Below are positions 53,778 through 64,000 of a stretch of DNA of 64,000 nucleotides, piece after piece. The stretch spans positions 2,790,001 to 2,854,000 of the forward strand of contig CM066310.1 of NCBI GenBank assembly GCA_033807695.1. The letters run 5' to 3'. Position 1 is the first letter of the stretch; each line of letters begins with the position of its first letter. The notes beneath the pieces were generated by a model. It was not told the origin of the DNA, did not search any database, and was given only the letters and a program-made list of their open reading frames with translations. The stretch is from Daedaleopsis sinensis. Its lineage: Eukaryota > Basidiomycota > Agaricomycetes > Polyporales > Polyporaceae. Made by a program: the position numbers and the translations under genes.

Positions 53778-54690
53778 GGGAGGATGCGGCGTGGTAGAAG
53801 GTGCATTTCGGAGCCCTCTTCTCAGGTTATAGACCATCACGAAGTCCCAGGATTGTCAGGTCGGCGCCTGGATCGTTCTGCGCATTCAGTGGTTTTGAAT
53901 ATGAGCTCGCTGCGCAGCAGTCAGTGCGATGACCGGTCGTTGCAGCCCGAAGATCTTACTGTCATAGTCAACCATTGCTTTCAGTGAGGGAGGAACTAAG
54001 TCGTCGGCTAAGCAGCATCAGAGTCCCATGGGGATAGAGTAGCCTCAACATGAATGTGCTATCAGCCGCCTTCAGCCGCACGACGCGGCGCGCCGTCTGT
54101 AATTTGCAAACTCTTCCGAAAAAGTTAGTAAATGTGGCCATGACGTGACATGCGTAGCTCATGGCAATAGTCGCACGACTCACCTTCTTGAACTCTGTCC
54201 ACAGTTCAACGTTACTGCCCGGGTCCGGTCAAAAGATATAACCTTGTGATGTGGCTCCTAGGAATCTTGCGAGAAGTAATTTTCGAGCCTAGATTTATAC
54301 CGACTCCGTGCACAGCAAGTTGACACTTGACATACTCCTCCCTTCGTCCGGTGGTCAAATATGTACGCACAGAAGACAGCTTGCATGTGGTATCTTAGTC
54401 GCCGACGAGAACTTGATATTAAGGTAATCTAGAGCATGATCAAATAGGATAATGGAAGCAACAACACATACGATAATCGTTATCGTCCACACATCCAGAG
54501 TCCGACAGAGCGCGATGATAATACCACCGATCCGCGGTTGATCTGACGTTCTATATGATCTATGGACGGATGGAAGGACGATAAGAGTTACGGTGGTTCG
54601 TATCCAAACTTGTTCAACGTGTGGCGGTGCAATATCATCAAGTGGTCGGAGTTTCGGAGCTTCAACCTAGGCTTCAAGCGGCAAGCCGAG
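52347..54690. repeat. Segmental duplication 2, copy 2
   Basis: Same-orientation partner of 28877-31200. Covers GT15 copy D from its 5' flank through the TYNLCH exon. Beyond 52347 the D gene continues, whereas copy C is cut. Confidence 0.85.
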
Positions 54691-54950
54691 GTAATGCGTA
54701 ACATCTACTCCCGGGATCTTCGGCCATTGGACCACTGGAACGTGCCACAACGGATGACTCACCTGTTCGCGAAACGACTACAGCAGCTACATATACCGTA
54801 TGGAGCAGAGGTCTATTAGTATCAGGCACAACAGCGCGCACCCGCATTCCGGTGACTCTGAACTCGTTCGTCGGATACAGCTGATGGAATCAACACAGCC
54901 ACCCGCTATGCTCCTCTGAGTCTACCTCGCACGTACGGCTGTCTTAGTGT
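53778..54950. other. Duplicated upstream DNA with an 85-codon open frame
   Basis: Mostly the duplicated 5' flank of GT15 copy D. A + strand frame at 54562-54819 (ATG in place, DGWKDDKSYGGSYPNLFN at the start, DHWNVPQRMTHLFAKRL near the end) looks protein-like. The matching region near 31.1 kb is broken by stops. Its family is not recognised. Confidence 0.35.
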
Positions 54951-56170
54951 CTAATTGTCGTGCATGTTCATCGTCCAGCCCTCGTCTTCGTCTGCGTCCT
55001 CAGCCTCGTCCGCTACGGCAGTAGCGGAAAGGGAGGCGGAGGCATCCTCGGCGACCTCCACAGGATGGCGCTTGCGCCACTCGGCGAGCCCGCGCTCGAA
55101 CGAGCGGTCGTCGACGCCGCTCGACACAAAGCAGAACGTCACGCCTGTCCGCCGCAATAGGAACGTCACATGCGGTGTCGTGCGCAGAGGACTGTGAGCA
55201 TGCGAGGTACGGGGCGGGGGCAACTGAGCGGACGCGCACCGAGGGACTCGACCTCCTTGTTCCTGTGTTCGTCATCGAAAAAGAGCTGTCCGAGCGCGGG
55301 GACGGTCAGCGCAGGCCTTTGGCGTTAGGATCATACAGGAACGTGGCAGCTCGATGCGGTCGGTGGCGATGGCTGATGACAACTGGATGGAGAGGAGAAC
55401 AAACGCACCATCTCGGAGTAGGGCAAGCCGGTCTTCTTGTGCAGCTCCTTGAAATGCTTGATCTTCGATCCTTGCGGGCGCCGTGCGGTGTGTGAGTATG
55501 CGAGGCCGAGAGACAAGGAACAGGGCGGTGGAGCGTACCGGGATAGATCTCGAGCTGATCGAAGAACTGCACAGCGGGCGTGGGCGCCGCATCCTTATGG
55601 CCGGCCGCTGGCGGGACGAGGAGTAGCCCCAGGGCCTTCCGTGCGCTGTACGCAGTGGTATTCACACGTAAATAGCACGTGAATGAATGTTTAGCACTAC
55701 ACTTGAACGAACGCCCCGGGGAGTGAGCGAGGGTCGGGACGATGAGACGCACAGGTCGGTGGCGTGGGTCCGCGAGCACGCCGCGATCGTGACGCCGCCC
55801 TCGCGCAGGCGATGGAGAACCTCGGGCACGTCGCGGTAGAAAGCTATCTTGTGGTTATGTCTGGCTCGTGGTGAGTCAGATCGGGGTCAAACAAGCGCAA
55901 CGGATGTGATGCATGTACCTGTCCCGCAGTTCGTTGATCGCGTTGCCGACGCGGCGGATAGGAGCTGCGTCGGGTCGTTTGTTCCCGCCGTGTCTGCTCG
56001 CCAAGAAGGAACGACTTACGGTTGACGTGTGTGTCTATCCAGAGGTCCCAGAGGGTATAACTGTGCTGACACAAAACGGCGTTGTGGTTGAGCAACATCA
56101 TCGCGGTAACGAAAAGCAAATGGACGTACTCCAGATCAAAAGCTACTAGCTTTGGAAGTCTGCTAGACAT
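54830..56170. repeat. Segmental duplication 3, copy 2
   Basis: Inverted partner of 46413-47770. Confidence 0.85.
54951..56170 (-). CDS. MDP1: Magnesium-dependent phosphatase 1-like HAD phosphatase (copy 2)
   Basis: Proposed CDS is complement(54951..55144, 55240..55285, 55409..55470, 55539..55645, 55753..55860, 55919..55964, 56020..56060, 56130..56170), 214 aa. Exon number, lengths and phases equal those of copy 1, except a 12-nt longer last exon. All catalytic motifs are kept: FDLDYTLW, AACSRT, SKIKHFKEL and LFFDDEHRN. Protein differences are few (for example RRVGNAINELRDRH and a longer acidic tail), while introns differ more. This indicates both copies have been under selection. Function as for copy 1: a soluble HAD-superfamily phosphatase using an aspartyl-phosphate intermediate and magnesium. 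Confidence 0.88.
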
Positions 56171-57324
56171 GGCGAAGGATATTCAAGTTGCAACGATAGT
56201 CAAGCTCTTGCTTGACTCGAAGGAACTAGCCTCTGCTGGAGGCTAGCAAAGTAAGCTTAATTATAGTCGCTGGAGGGATTCGGAGCTGTGCGAGCGGGGA
56301 TAGAATCGGATCTTGCGTAAAGCTTGTCGGCGAATGGTTCTGCTTATCGGAGTCGTTCTTCCTTTCTTTTCTGGCGGAGCGCATAAATCAATGATAAATG
56401 TATGTCCGCAGTTGCTTATTCGATATCGGAGTTTGTAGTGTCTGTCTTAAGCGCTAGCAATTAAGTGCTGGACTGTAGTAGAACGAAGCTGACCAGGGCC
56501 AACTTTCACCTGGATAAATCTTACCACATCAATGTACCTGCCAGCGCTGGCTCGTCGCTGTCAAGTTGCACCTATTATATTCGAGTAAGTACTATGTACA
56601 TACCTGGGCTTGTGCCTGCGACTTGGTTGAACTTACTAGGCTGCAACAGGCTGCAACAGTGCAACCCGCCCAGCGTGACGTCGGCTCGTGAGTCGTGCGC
56701 CCGAATCAGTATGACGCCGCCAGATAGGCCCTGATACGCGAGATTTACTCAACGACCATGTTCCTGGAAACTTTCTCCGCCGTTAATGAAATGTTCCGGT
56801 CTATCATAATTGTCATAGTCGGCAACGGAGACTACCAAAGTTGACCGCCTCCCTATGTAGGCAGCCGTCCTTGGAATATACTTACGGGTGCATTCACTAA
56901 CCCCGCAGCGGTGCGGAGTGTGCAGCGACTAATACTTAGAAGGGTGTCGTGGCAGCAGCGGTGAGTTCTCCCCAGTCTGTGTTCCTGAGTCAACTGTGCG
57001 GTGCTCACCAAGAGTGGATAGCCATTCTCATAGGTGGAAGGGATCGCCACAGATCGCCACCCGTTTTGCACCATCACCCCCGAAATTAGGTTCCTGATTC
57101 TGCAGCGATGCTCTCGTTTGACTATCGGACTCCACGCAATAGCGCACTGGGCCTGTTCCGCCGCACTCAATCTCGGCGGGCCCACTGCACTCATACTTAT
57201 ATTCCGTCGTCTTGCTCCCTCCTCCAACTTCGACACCCCCCCTACTACTGCCCCTCTTCGCTGTTGTCCGTCCCATTCTCTCAGCACTTGAGCGCGTTGC
57301 TCTCCGCCGCGGCAACCAGCAGCC
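56171..57324. other. Intergenic region of about 1.15 kb
   Basis: Divergent promoter region of MDP1 copy 2 and the membrane-protein gene at 57325. No gene recognised; a short GGCTGCAACA tandem repeat occurs near 56640-56660. Confidence 0.4.
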
Positions 57325-59686
57325 ATGTCCGCCCCTCCCGGCCCTCCCGGCTCTCCCGGTCTTCCCGGTCCCCCGCCCTCTTTCGACACTACGTGCGTAA
57401 ACCTCCGTTGCCGACGCGTATTCCCGCGAGCAGCATGGCTTCGTCGTGACATGCTGACGTGACTCTAGCTTTGGTTTTATCATGGTCGGGTTGATTGTCA
57501 CCGGGAGGTGAGCTCGATTTGCGTGCCGCTGGATGAGGACAACGTGCTGATGGCAGATCTGGGTGACCATGCAGTATATACGGACGTACGCCGCTTCACC
57601 TACACCTATGACGTTCGTGTTCACATCCGCATACCCCAGTCACCGGCGCCCAAGCAGTGTGGTATTTCAAGCACTACCCTAATGACAGGAAATTCCTGAG
57701 GTACATGGTGAGTGTGAGGCTCGTATACACGGCGTTAAACTCCGCTAAGTTTGTCCGAAGGTCTGTGTCATTTGTGGACTTGACACCCTGAATCTCGTGT
57801 TTTACTCCGCTGCATGTGCGCATAGCTCTCCCGCTCCGAGTCGTCTCTAGGTCATACTGATTCTTGCACCGTAGCATGGGGCAATCTCGTCTGGAGAGCG
57901 ATGGCAAGCCCCGGCTCGGGATTAGCATCATGGTGAGAGGCACTCTTCAAACTCCACTGGGCCTGCTTAAACCGTGTTCCTCTATCCGTTCAGGACATCA
58001 AATGTAAGGACATGATTGGAGAGTGGCACACATGTCATGGCTTCATTGACAATCGTCTCTTACAGGCCCAGCTCTTTTGCAGTGTGAGTGCAGTTGATCT
58101 GTCGAACTGCATTTTATCGCTTATATTGTCAACTCGTATCAGCCGTTAACTATCGCCATCATCCAGTCGTAAGCCTATTACTATACCTCATCTTGTCTCC
58201 TCGGACTAGGCTCACGACAGCCCAGATTCTATGTGCGTCGCATATGGACACGTTCGTAACCCCAGTTTCGCTCGTCCGCTAGCGAAAGGCTAATCATACC
58301 ATCATAGTGAGCAAAAATAAGCTTCTCGTCGGGATCCTCGTGCGTACATTCTTGCAGGTCTAGTCACCATGTCGTCCGTACTAAATATGGTATGCAGTGC
58401 GTCTTTGTGCTTGCGGATCTGAGTGCGTACTTTGCCCTACGACACGCACAAAGGGACCTCTGACGTTCCCGTCGGCATCATAGCTCTTAGCTGGCGTATG
58501 TTCTTTCTTCAGGCACACAATCTACCGCTCACCTTCAGATCGCTATACAGTGTTATTTATCAAGAGCGTGCAAACGAAGTCTCTGGAAGACATAGGGAAA
58601 CTTGCCGTGCGCGTCGTCGAGTCATTCACAAGGTTACTGTGTTCTCACACGGATTTGCTGATACTAGCCATTCGACATTGCAATGAGCTCAACAACGGTA
58701 ACAACGGACGTGTTACTTTGCAGCTCCATTGTCTTCCAGCTCGCTACTTCTCGAACAGCGAACACCGGGTAAGTCCTCCATCGTCAATCAGCAAATCATA
58801 AACGGTATTCTTATGTGCGGGGGGACGTGTACAGGTCGAAGCGCCTGATTAGAAAATTGGTACGTTCGCCACCCCTTTTGCCGGAGCAGCATGCTAACCG
58901 GCGCCCATGAAGGTGCTCTATACGGTCGAGACTGGGCTCCTGACTAGGTACGTCTCCGAATCCTCTTCATACCGCACGAGGACTATCTCTGCGACACGTA
59001 GGCTGAGTCTGACGTGCCCTACAGCATCTGTACGATTTTGTCACTGGTCACGGTGCGCGTCGCCGTTCATGATCGTGTATATCCATACTTAGCTCTGACG
59101 CGGTCCGGCCAAACAGGGCATCCTGTACCCCAACATGACGCTTTACGTGATGTTCTACTACATTGGCTCGCGCAGTGAGTATCTCCGTCACGCCCCGTCT
59201 CGCGAAGCATACCACCTGACCGCTGGCCCTCCAACCTCGCTGCTATTGTTCGCGTTCATCTAGTGTACAGCGCCTCCTTGCTCGCGATGCTCAACGCGCG
59301 TGATAGGCTGCGGAACGTCGAAGAGCAGCACTACACTTTGGACACGACCTCGCGGATCACGACCAGCACCCGCAGTGTATGTCCATCCTCTATCCCTGAG
59401 CCTGAAACACGACATGCGGTACTAATGGTCACTGTGGATGCTTGCACTCCAGAGCGACAAAGAGAGCCGGAAGCGCACGACGTCGGCGCCCCCGCGCGAG
59501 ATCCTCGTGTCAATCCAGCGCGACACGGCCGTCGCGTTTGGAAAAGAGGACCAGAGGGCGAAGGACGTGCACAACAAGTCAAAATCCCGCTACAATAAGC
59601 CGACGGTGCCCGGAGCGGCCAACCTGGAGGGCGACCCCTCGTACGCAGTGCCGGGACTCAAGTTCGGTCAGAACGCGGAGCCGTGA
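57325..59686 (+). CDS. DUF6534-type multi-pass membrane protein, possibly degraded in the middle
   Basis: The ends are clear. Exon 1 (57325-57392) encodes a Pro/Gly-rich leader, MSAPPGPPGSPGLPGPP, spliced over 57393-57468 to FGFIMVGLIVTG. A later piece reads VWYFKHYPNDRKFLRYM (about 57658-57708). The C-terminal third has KRLIRKLVLYTVETGLLT, GILYPNMTLYVMFYYIGSRM and YSASLLAMLNARDRLR, then a Ser/Arg-rich tail to the stop at 59686. This succession (short proline-rich start, FxxYPxDxxxLK, R-x-L-xx-YTxxTGLLT, YxxSLLAxLNAR) is that of the DUF6534 family, very numerous in Agaricomycetes and of unknown function. Helices expected between about 57710 and 58850 could not be joined in frame, so exon structure there is left open and the gene may be a pseudogene. 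Confidence 0.6.
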
Positions 59687-59779
59687 AGGAATTGGAGTTG
59701 AGGGAGCGCGCGGCGCGGTCCGACTGCAGGTGTACCAGTGCTTGTAACCGTAGATCGTGCGTATATCATACTATCACAG

Positions 59780-60113
59780 ATTTCACAGACTCAGCTTGTC
59801 TCGTACTTCGTCGAGTTTGACGGCGAGTCTCCCCATTACCCCAATCTATACCTTGCCCAGCTTGCTGACGCTACAGCGATGACAGCCGTCTGTTCTCATT
59901 GACACCGGGCTCGAGCACATCTCGTTGTACATGACGATCGCGACAGAAGTAGTAGTGACTCGCCCGTGTCGCTCGCTGTGCTCGCAGTGAACCTGAAAGG
60001 AACCGTGATCTGCTCTCGATGTGCGTGTCTCTTCATCGCATCTGGCTTCACGCTGGTGGCCGGTGGTGCTTAGTGGTGGTTTGAGGCAAGTTGCTAACCC
60101 TATAGTGGGGTCT
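59780..60113 (+). pseudogene. Fragment of the multi-copy membrane-like module
   Basis: YFVEFDGESPHYPNLYLAQL (about 59797-59856) and downstream DNA match the start of the module at 36399-37218 with deletions. It is joined directly to the F-box 3' fragment at 60114. Confidence 0.55.
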
Positions 60114-60334
60114 CGGACGTGCTGGACCGCGAGGACGAGAAGCTCTCGAAGAGCGTGGCGGAGGCACTCAACTTTCGCGCGTCTCGGGGGTGCCGCCTGG
60201 GCGAGTTGCGTATCATATTGAAGTACTTCGACGAGCGCTTCGAGGAGGCAAACGAGAAACGGAAGGAGCTGTACCGCACCGCCCTTGGCCATTTGGTGGA
60301 TCATCTTGAGTTTGACGTCGTCATGGGTTGGTGA
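60114..60334 (+). pseudogene. F-box gene 3' fragment
   Basis: Last about 70 codons of the F-box gene at 34380-36023 (LDREDEKLSKSVAEAL to the same C-terminal VVMGW and stop), nearly identical. No F-box or start is attached. Confidence 0.85.
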
Positions 60335-60960
60335 ACGGTATTTTCCTCTTCCCCCGTGGCATTGTCTTCGCTTTCTCACAACACTGGCAGGTGTAGACTG
60401 CGAGTATATGCGTCTCCGAGTAATCTGGGTGTGTATGAATGAATACGAGTCGGCGACCTCGGTGTAGCAATGTATAATGCGTGTTGCTAGCTTGCGATTT
60501 TCAATCATGGAGCTGCAGTGTATACCGTGGCATTGACGCACCTCGTTGACTAAACAGAGAGTTTGCATGGTTGGCAACTCTTGTACTTGGTCTACCGGTC
60601 ACGCCGCTTTTTGCCCGTGCCACAAAGATGAGCGTTACAACTGTGACCAAACGCGTCGCGTGACGGACGCGTCGATACCTCCAACCTCTTACTCTCGTGT
60701 CCAGGCACGCATTTGACTTCGAAACAAGTGAAATGCCGTGATCCATAGTACTGAGGATGTGGCATGGTATAATCATGATGTAGAATCATCGGTCTGGCAG
60801 GCTGTTACAATAACGAGCTGAGGAGCCTCGAGAATACAGCGAGTCGAACGCACAAGGTGGAGTAATAGCGAGATGATATCGAGGAAAGCGATGGTGACAT
60901 CCTGTTCGAAAAGCAAGCATATATAGTCGGGCTATCAGTATGGCGAGTTCAGGTCCTGTA

Positions 60961-61725
60961 TCAGGGGCGTGTTATTGGGGAGAATCGAGAGTAAGGATGA
61001 ACACGTACGACACCAAGTTTGCTGTTATCATACCACCACAACAACTCCGACTGGTGCCCGCAATCTGTGAACACGTCTTGCATGAACTTGATGACATCGT
61101 TGATGTCCACGATGGCGTCGATTTCCGCAAAACGCTCACGAATGTCGTAGTTCGTGTATAACGCGAACATGCCGTCGTAATCGCCTGTGAACGGACAAAC
61201 ACGCTGGAATGTGATCTTGGTGTGTTCATTGATACTTCGCCACACGTTGACCTCCAAGACGTCCTCGAGGAATTGGATAACGACGGGATTCTTCGCGTCT
61301 TCTTCAGAGAGTTGACCGTAGACGAGCTCGTCCTTTCCTATCGACTCGCACAAATAAGGACGGCAACTGACAGCCAACTGGTAGCGTTCGGCGTAGGCGA
61401 GGAGGAACGACCTCTTGTACGCTCATCCGTAGGCGACGCAAGCCGGCTCATTGGTCCTTGAAGCGATGTGGCGTTTTGGGAGCTCCTTCATAGGACCGAA
61501 GATCTTGTACAGTCTCTTGTATTTCTAAGACATGGCCAGCACAACCAGGGAATGAGGGAGAGCATATCAAGCAGCCTGAAGAGCACGTACCGCGACTTGT
61601 GCTTTCTTCGCGCGATCGGTGAACTTCCAAGCTTCGGTTTCTGGGTCATACTTCATATTGAAGTTCTTATCTAAGTCAAGCTCGAAGATGAACGCATCGT
61701 CGGGGTGCCGGTTGACGTTGGACAT
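60961..61725 (-). pseudogene. Second copy of the orphan gene, with one nonsense codon
   Basis: Exon 1 (ATG at 61725) and the following intron correspond to those of 38847-39581. In exon 2 a TGG codon of the intact copy is TGA (61423-61425, in the context CVAYG then stop). Downstream the frame stays open to 60961 with only substitutions. Thus a single nonsense change separates it from a full-length reading frame, and decay is recent or the stop is tolerated. The C terminus is a few residues longer because the terminal stop differs. Confidence 0.75.
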
Positions 61726-62141
61726 GAGGGATTTAGTGGTCACCGGTCAAGGCAGAAGACGCAGAGACGACGGCCCGGGGTGAGGGTGGTCGGGTGAACG
61801 TTACGGTTCATGAACCATTTCATGCTGTCTCTGAGGGCATTAGTGGTCAGCGGGCGTTACGCGCGGATCGGCCGGCCAACGGTGGGCCGCGTGGCGCTAA
61901 GCTGGAGCACAAAGGCTGGTACTATGAGCGTCCGGTCCAGAGAAGATAAGCGCGCCACCAGACGATCGCGTCGCCAATGACGACCTACGATAAGTTGGAC
62001 TAGTAAGTGCTCTGGAACCACGAGAGTGGTACCGGTGCTTACGCTGATAGTGAGGGTCGCAGTCTGCATGCAAACCAGTTTATCTCCGATCGCGGCCGTG
62101 CGGATGGGGTCGTAGAGAGTCTGAACGTCACAATGCTGGAT

Positions 62142-62149
62142 GGAGGTGG
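62142..62149. repeat. 8-bp target-site duplication, left
   Basis: GGAGGTGG, identical to 63109-63116. In the uninterrupted copy at about 43960-43970 the sequence occurs once (as CCACCTCC on that strand). Confidence 0.88.
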
Positions 62150-62456
62150 AGCCGTCTACACATGGGCTTGCAAGTTCCCCGGTTTATAAACCGCTCGGAC
62201 TTGCAAGCCCCAGGCACACTGATTCAGATCAGTGCGCCCGTCGCGCGCGCTGATGCTCATCAGCGCGCGCGACGGGCGCACTATTGAGCAATAGCCGACT
62301 TCCTACCAACGAGTCTGCCCGCTGCCTCTGCCCGCCGCCTCCGCCTGTCACTGCTCTGTGTGTGGTTATTGGACTGGGAGGGATTGGGTGAGGGAGAGGC
62401 AGCGGGTAGAGGTAGCGGGCAGAGGTGGAGGCGGGAACACCAACGGCGGGGAGAAC
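62150..62456. repeat. Left inverted arm of the foldback element
   Basis: Includes its own inner inverted repeat at 62240-62285 (TGCGCCCGTCGCGCGCGCTG mirrored across ATGCTCAT), able to form a nested hairpin. The outermost about 10 bp match the other arm poorly. Confidence 0.75.
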
Positions 62457-62762
62457 CGTCGCATCGATGAAGTTCATCAATCCCTACGGCTGCCGGCATC
62501 AATGCCATCCCCGTCAGCGCCCATCGCTTCCCCCCGCCGCCGCCGCAGGCTGCGCCCGCCGCCTCCGTCCGCGACCTCTGCCCGCCTCCTCTACTCGCTC
62601 ATGATGCACCTCTGACGCACGGCCTACCCCCGCAACTCTTCCCATTCATCAATCGAGTATAGGCGGCGGCGGGAACAGGATGGAAGCGATAGGCGGCAGG
62701 CGGCAGGTGGCGGGCGGGGATTCAGGTGGCGGGCGTTGATGCGGGCGTCGGGCGTTGAAAAC

Positions 62763-63108
62763 GCGCCCGTTCTCCCCGCCATTAATGTTCCCGCCGTTGG
62801 TATTCCCGCCTCCCCGCTGCCCGTTGCCTCTACCCGCCTCTCCTCATGCTCCCCGTCAACGTCACCGACTCTGTCTGCCCCCTACTGCTGCTCTCCCTCT
62901 TCGCAACTCGGGCAGAGGCGAGCAGAGGCGGCGGGCAGCCCCATCAGCGATGGCTCGGCTATTGCTCGTTAGTGGGCCCGTTGCGCACGCGCTGATATGA
63001 GCATCAGAGCGCGCGACGGGCGCACTGATCTGCATCACTGTTCCTGGGGCTTGCAAGTCTGACCGGTTTAGAAACCGGGCATCTTGCAAGCCCATGTGTA
63101 TAATCTAC
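62763..63108. repeat. Right inverted arm of the foldback element
   Basis: Reverse-complement partner of 62150-62456 with scattered substitutions and small indels. Confidence 0.75.
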
Positions 63109-63116
63109 GGAGGTGG
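63109..63116. repeat. 8-bp target-site duplication, right
   Basis: GGAGGTGG, second copy, followed by CTATCGCGGAGACG of the interrupted gene. Confidence 0.88.
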
Positions 63117-64000
63117 CTATCGCGGAGACGTCTCGGGCGTACACATAGTGCCTGTTGATGGCCGCCCCCCAGAATACTGCTGTTGATATGTAGAGGATGA
63201 TGGTTCCGCAGAGAAGCCTCAGTACAGCCACGCTCCGCTTGCACGTACGACTGCAGCAAAGTTGCTCAGCACACAGGATTGGGTTGCGGACGGACAAGTA
63301 GTAGGCCTTACAGCAGAATGTAGACGGAAGCAATGGCTAGGCTGCTTGCTACCCCTGTTGAGTCCGAGGATCAGCTATTCCGCGCCCGGGTAGTCATGTA
63401 CAAACATACCGAACAGCACGGTGGAAATCAATGTCTTGACCAGCTGGTCCGCGGAACCCGTCGACTCGACGACCAAGACCCAGAACGCCTCGGAACTGGA
63501 GCAGGATGGGTCCATAGTGAGAGCACCAGATAGCATGTGGTTACCGCGCCCGGCCCTGGGTGTCGATTGGGGCAGTCGATATATACTAGGGCGCCCCACC
63601 GTCAAGGTTGGCGAGCCTCGGTGTCATTGTCTGTGTCAGAGTATAAAAGCATATCTCCAATGACTTCTATACTAATTGTGAACAAGCATCTGTCAGTGCA
63701 CGCATCGCACGTCAGGCTGCTGCCAACTGTCACTTACTCTTCGGTGATAGGGTCGCGCCTCCCTCACTATGCGCTTCACTGAGCTGGCGCGTGGGAGTAG
63801 GCTAGACAACTTGAAAGCGACACTGGATAGCTGAATTAGTACCGGATAACTTGTATTCACGACATTAGTAAGTCTGTTCTCGACATAAGTATTCGATGCC
63901 TGTCAGAGTCGCCGAGGACCATCAGCGGCGAGTACGTGGTGAACGCAAACGGCATAAAATCGACCGTCAACGTGAGAAAGAGGCTTGAGACAGAACTCAC

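Larger units (their letters stand above)
60114..61776. repeat. Segmental duplication 4, copy 2 (compact form)
   Basis: Colinear with 35803-39630 but lacking the direct-repeat module and the 1310-bp element. It therefore shows the arrangement before (or after loss of) those blocks. Confidence 0.85.
62150..63108. mobile_element. 959-bp foldback-type element with long inverted arms
   Basis: Exactly bounded by comparison with the uninterrupted gene copy and by the 8-bp duplication GGAGGTGG. The outer arms share ACACATGGGCTTGCAAG, a GGTTT..AAACC palindrome, GACTTGCAAGCCCCAGG, CAGATCAGTGCGCCCGTC and a GCGCGC-rich segment. Similarity continues inward through GGCGGGAACACCAACGGCGG-type sequence, so arms are about 300-350 nt (62150-62456 and 62763-63108). 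The centre is GC-rich (CCGCCG-type repeats) and has no transposase. An 8-bp duplication suggests mobilisation by a hAT- or P-type transposase; the superfamily is inferred only from that length. Confidence 0.85.
61925..64000 (-). pseudogene. Truncated and transposon-interrupted copy of the membrane-protein gene
   Basis: Inverted, nearly identical copy of 43082-44185: the start corresponding to 43562 is at 63515 and exon 1 is at about 63410-63515. The third exon is split by the 959-bp element at 62150-63108, and the gene is cut after GGACGCTCA at 61925, losing the later helices. The window ends at 64000 inside the duplicated upstream region. Confidence 0.85.

Noticed and set aside
1..64000. tRNA, rRNA and telomeric repeats
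   Set aside because: Several TTCGA-containing spots (for example near 47990 and 50815) were inspected, but none had a pairing T-stem with acceptor and anticodon arms; no rRNA segments or TTAGGG arrays were seen.

Overview
The window looks like genomic DNA of a filamentous basidiomycete, most likely an Agaricomycete (a Polyporales-like fungus is a guess). Genes are split by many 50-75 nt GT-AG introns. The families are typical of that group: F-box/LRR proteins, GT15 mannosyltransferases, multi-pass membrane proteins, an AIM9-type kinase-like protein, and a TOPORS-like RING/RS ligase. There are no operons, bacterial ribosome-binding sites or CRISPR arrays. Start and exon choices below come from splice-site phase and family memory, not from an alignment run.

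Left part (1-16 kb): single-copy housekeeping genes in good condition. They are the 3' end of a MON2-like gene, a small ankyrin protein (-), the replication initiator SLD3 (-), a gene-poor 4 kb gap with a strong hairpin, a homeodomain transcription factor (+) with a 12-nt microexon, a seven-exon TOPORS-like gene (-), and two adjacent RNase III-fold genes (-) that have lost key catalytic residues.

Middle part (16-36 kb): a GT15 mannosyltransferase pseudogene (-), an intact GT15 gene (+) with an unusually long intron, a GNAT acetyltransferase (+), an F-box gene (-), a complete AIM9-family gene (+), a truncated Hva1/TUDOR gene joined to a truncated GT15 gene, and two tandem paralogous F-box genes (+).

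Right part (36-64 kb): a mosaic of segmental duplications. AIM9/Hva1 ends (27.7-28.9 and 39.9-41.1 kb), GT15 plus upstream DNA (28.9-31.2 and 52.3-54.7 kb), MDP1-type HAD phosphatase genes (46.4 and 56.2 kb, inverted), an F-box 3' end plus an orphan gene (35.8-39.6 and 60.1-61.8 kb), and a multi-pass membrane gene (43.1-44.2 and 61.9-64.0 kb, inverted) each occur twice. Comparing the copies exposes discrete insertions: a 1310-bp element with short inverted ends (37437-38746), an about 0.89-kb module between direct repeats (36329-37285), and a 959-bp foldback element with 300-bp-class inverted arms and an 8-bp target duplication (62150-63108).

Functionally the genes do not form one pathway. 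The left part is a conserved chromosomal neighbourhood; the right part is a duplication-prone accessory region in which one member of most pairs is decaying, while both MDP1 copies remain open.
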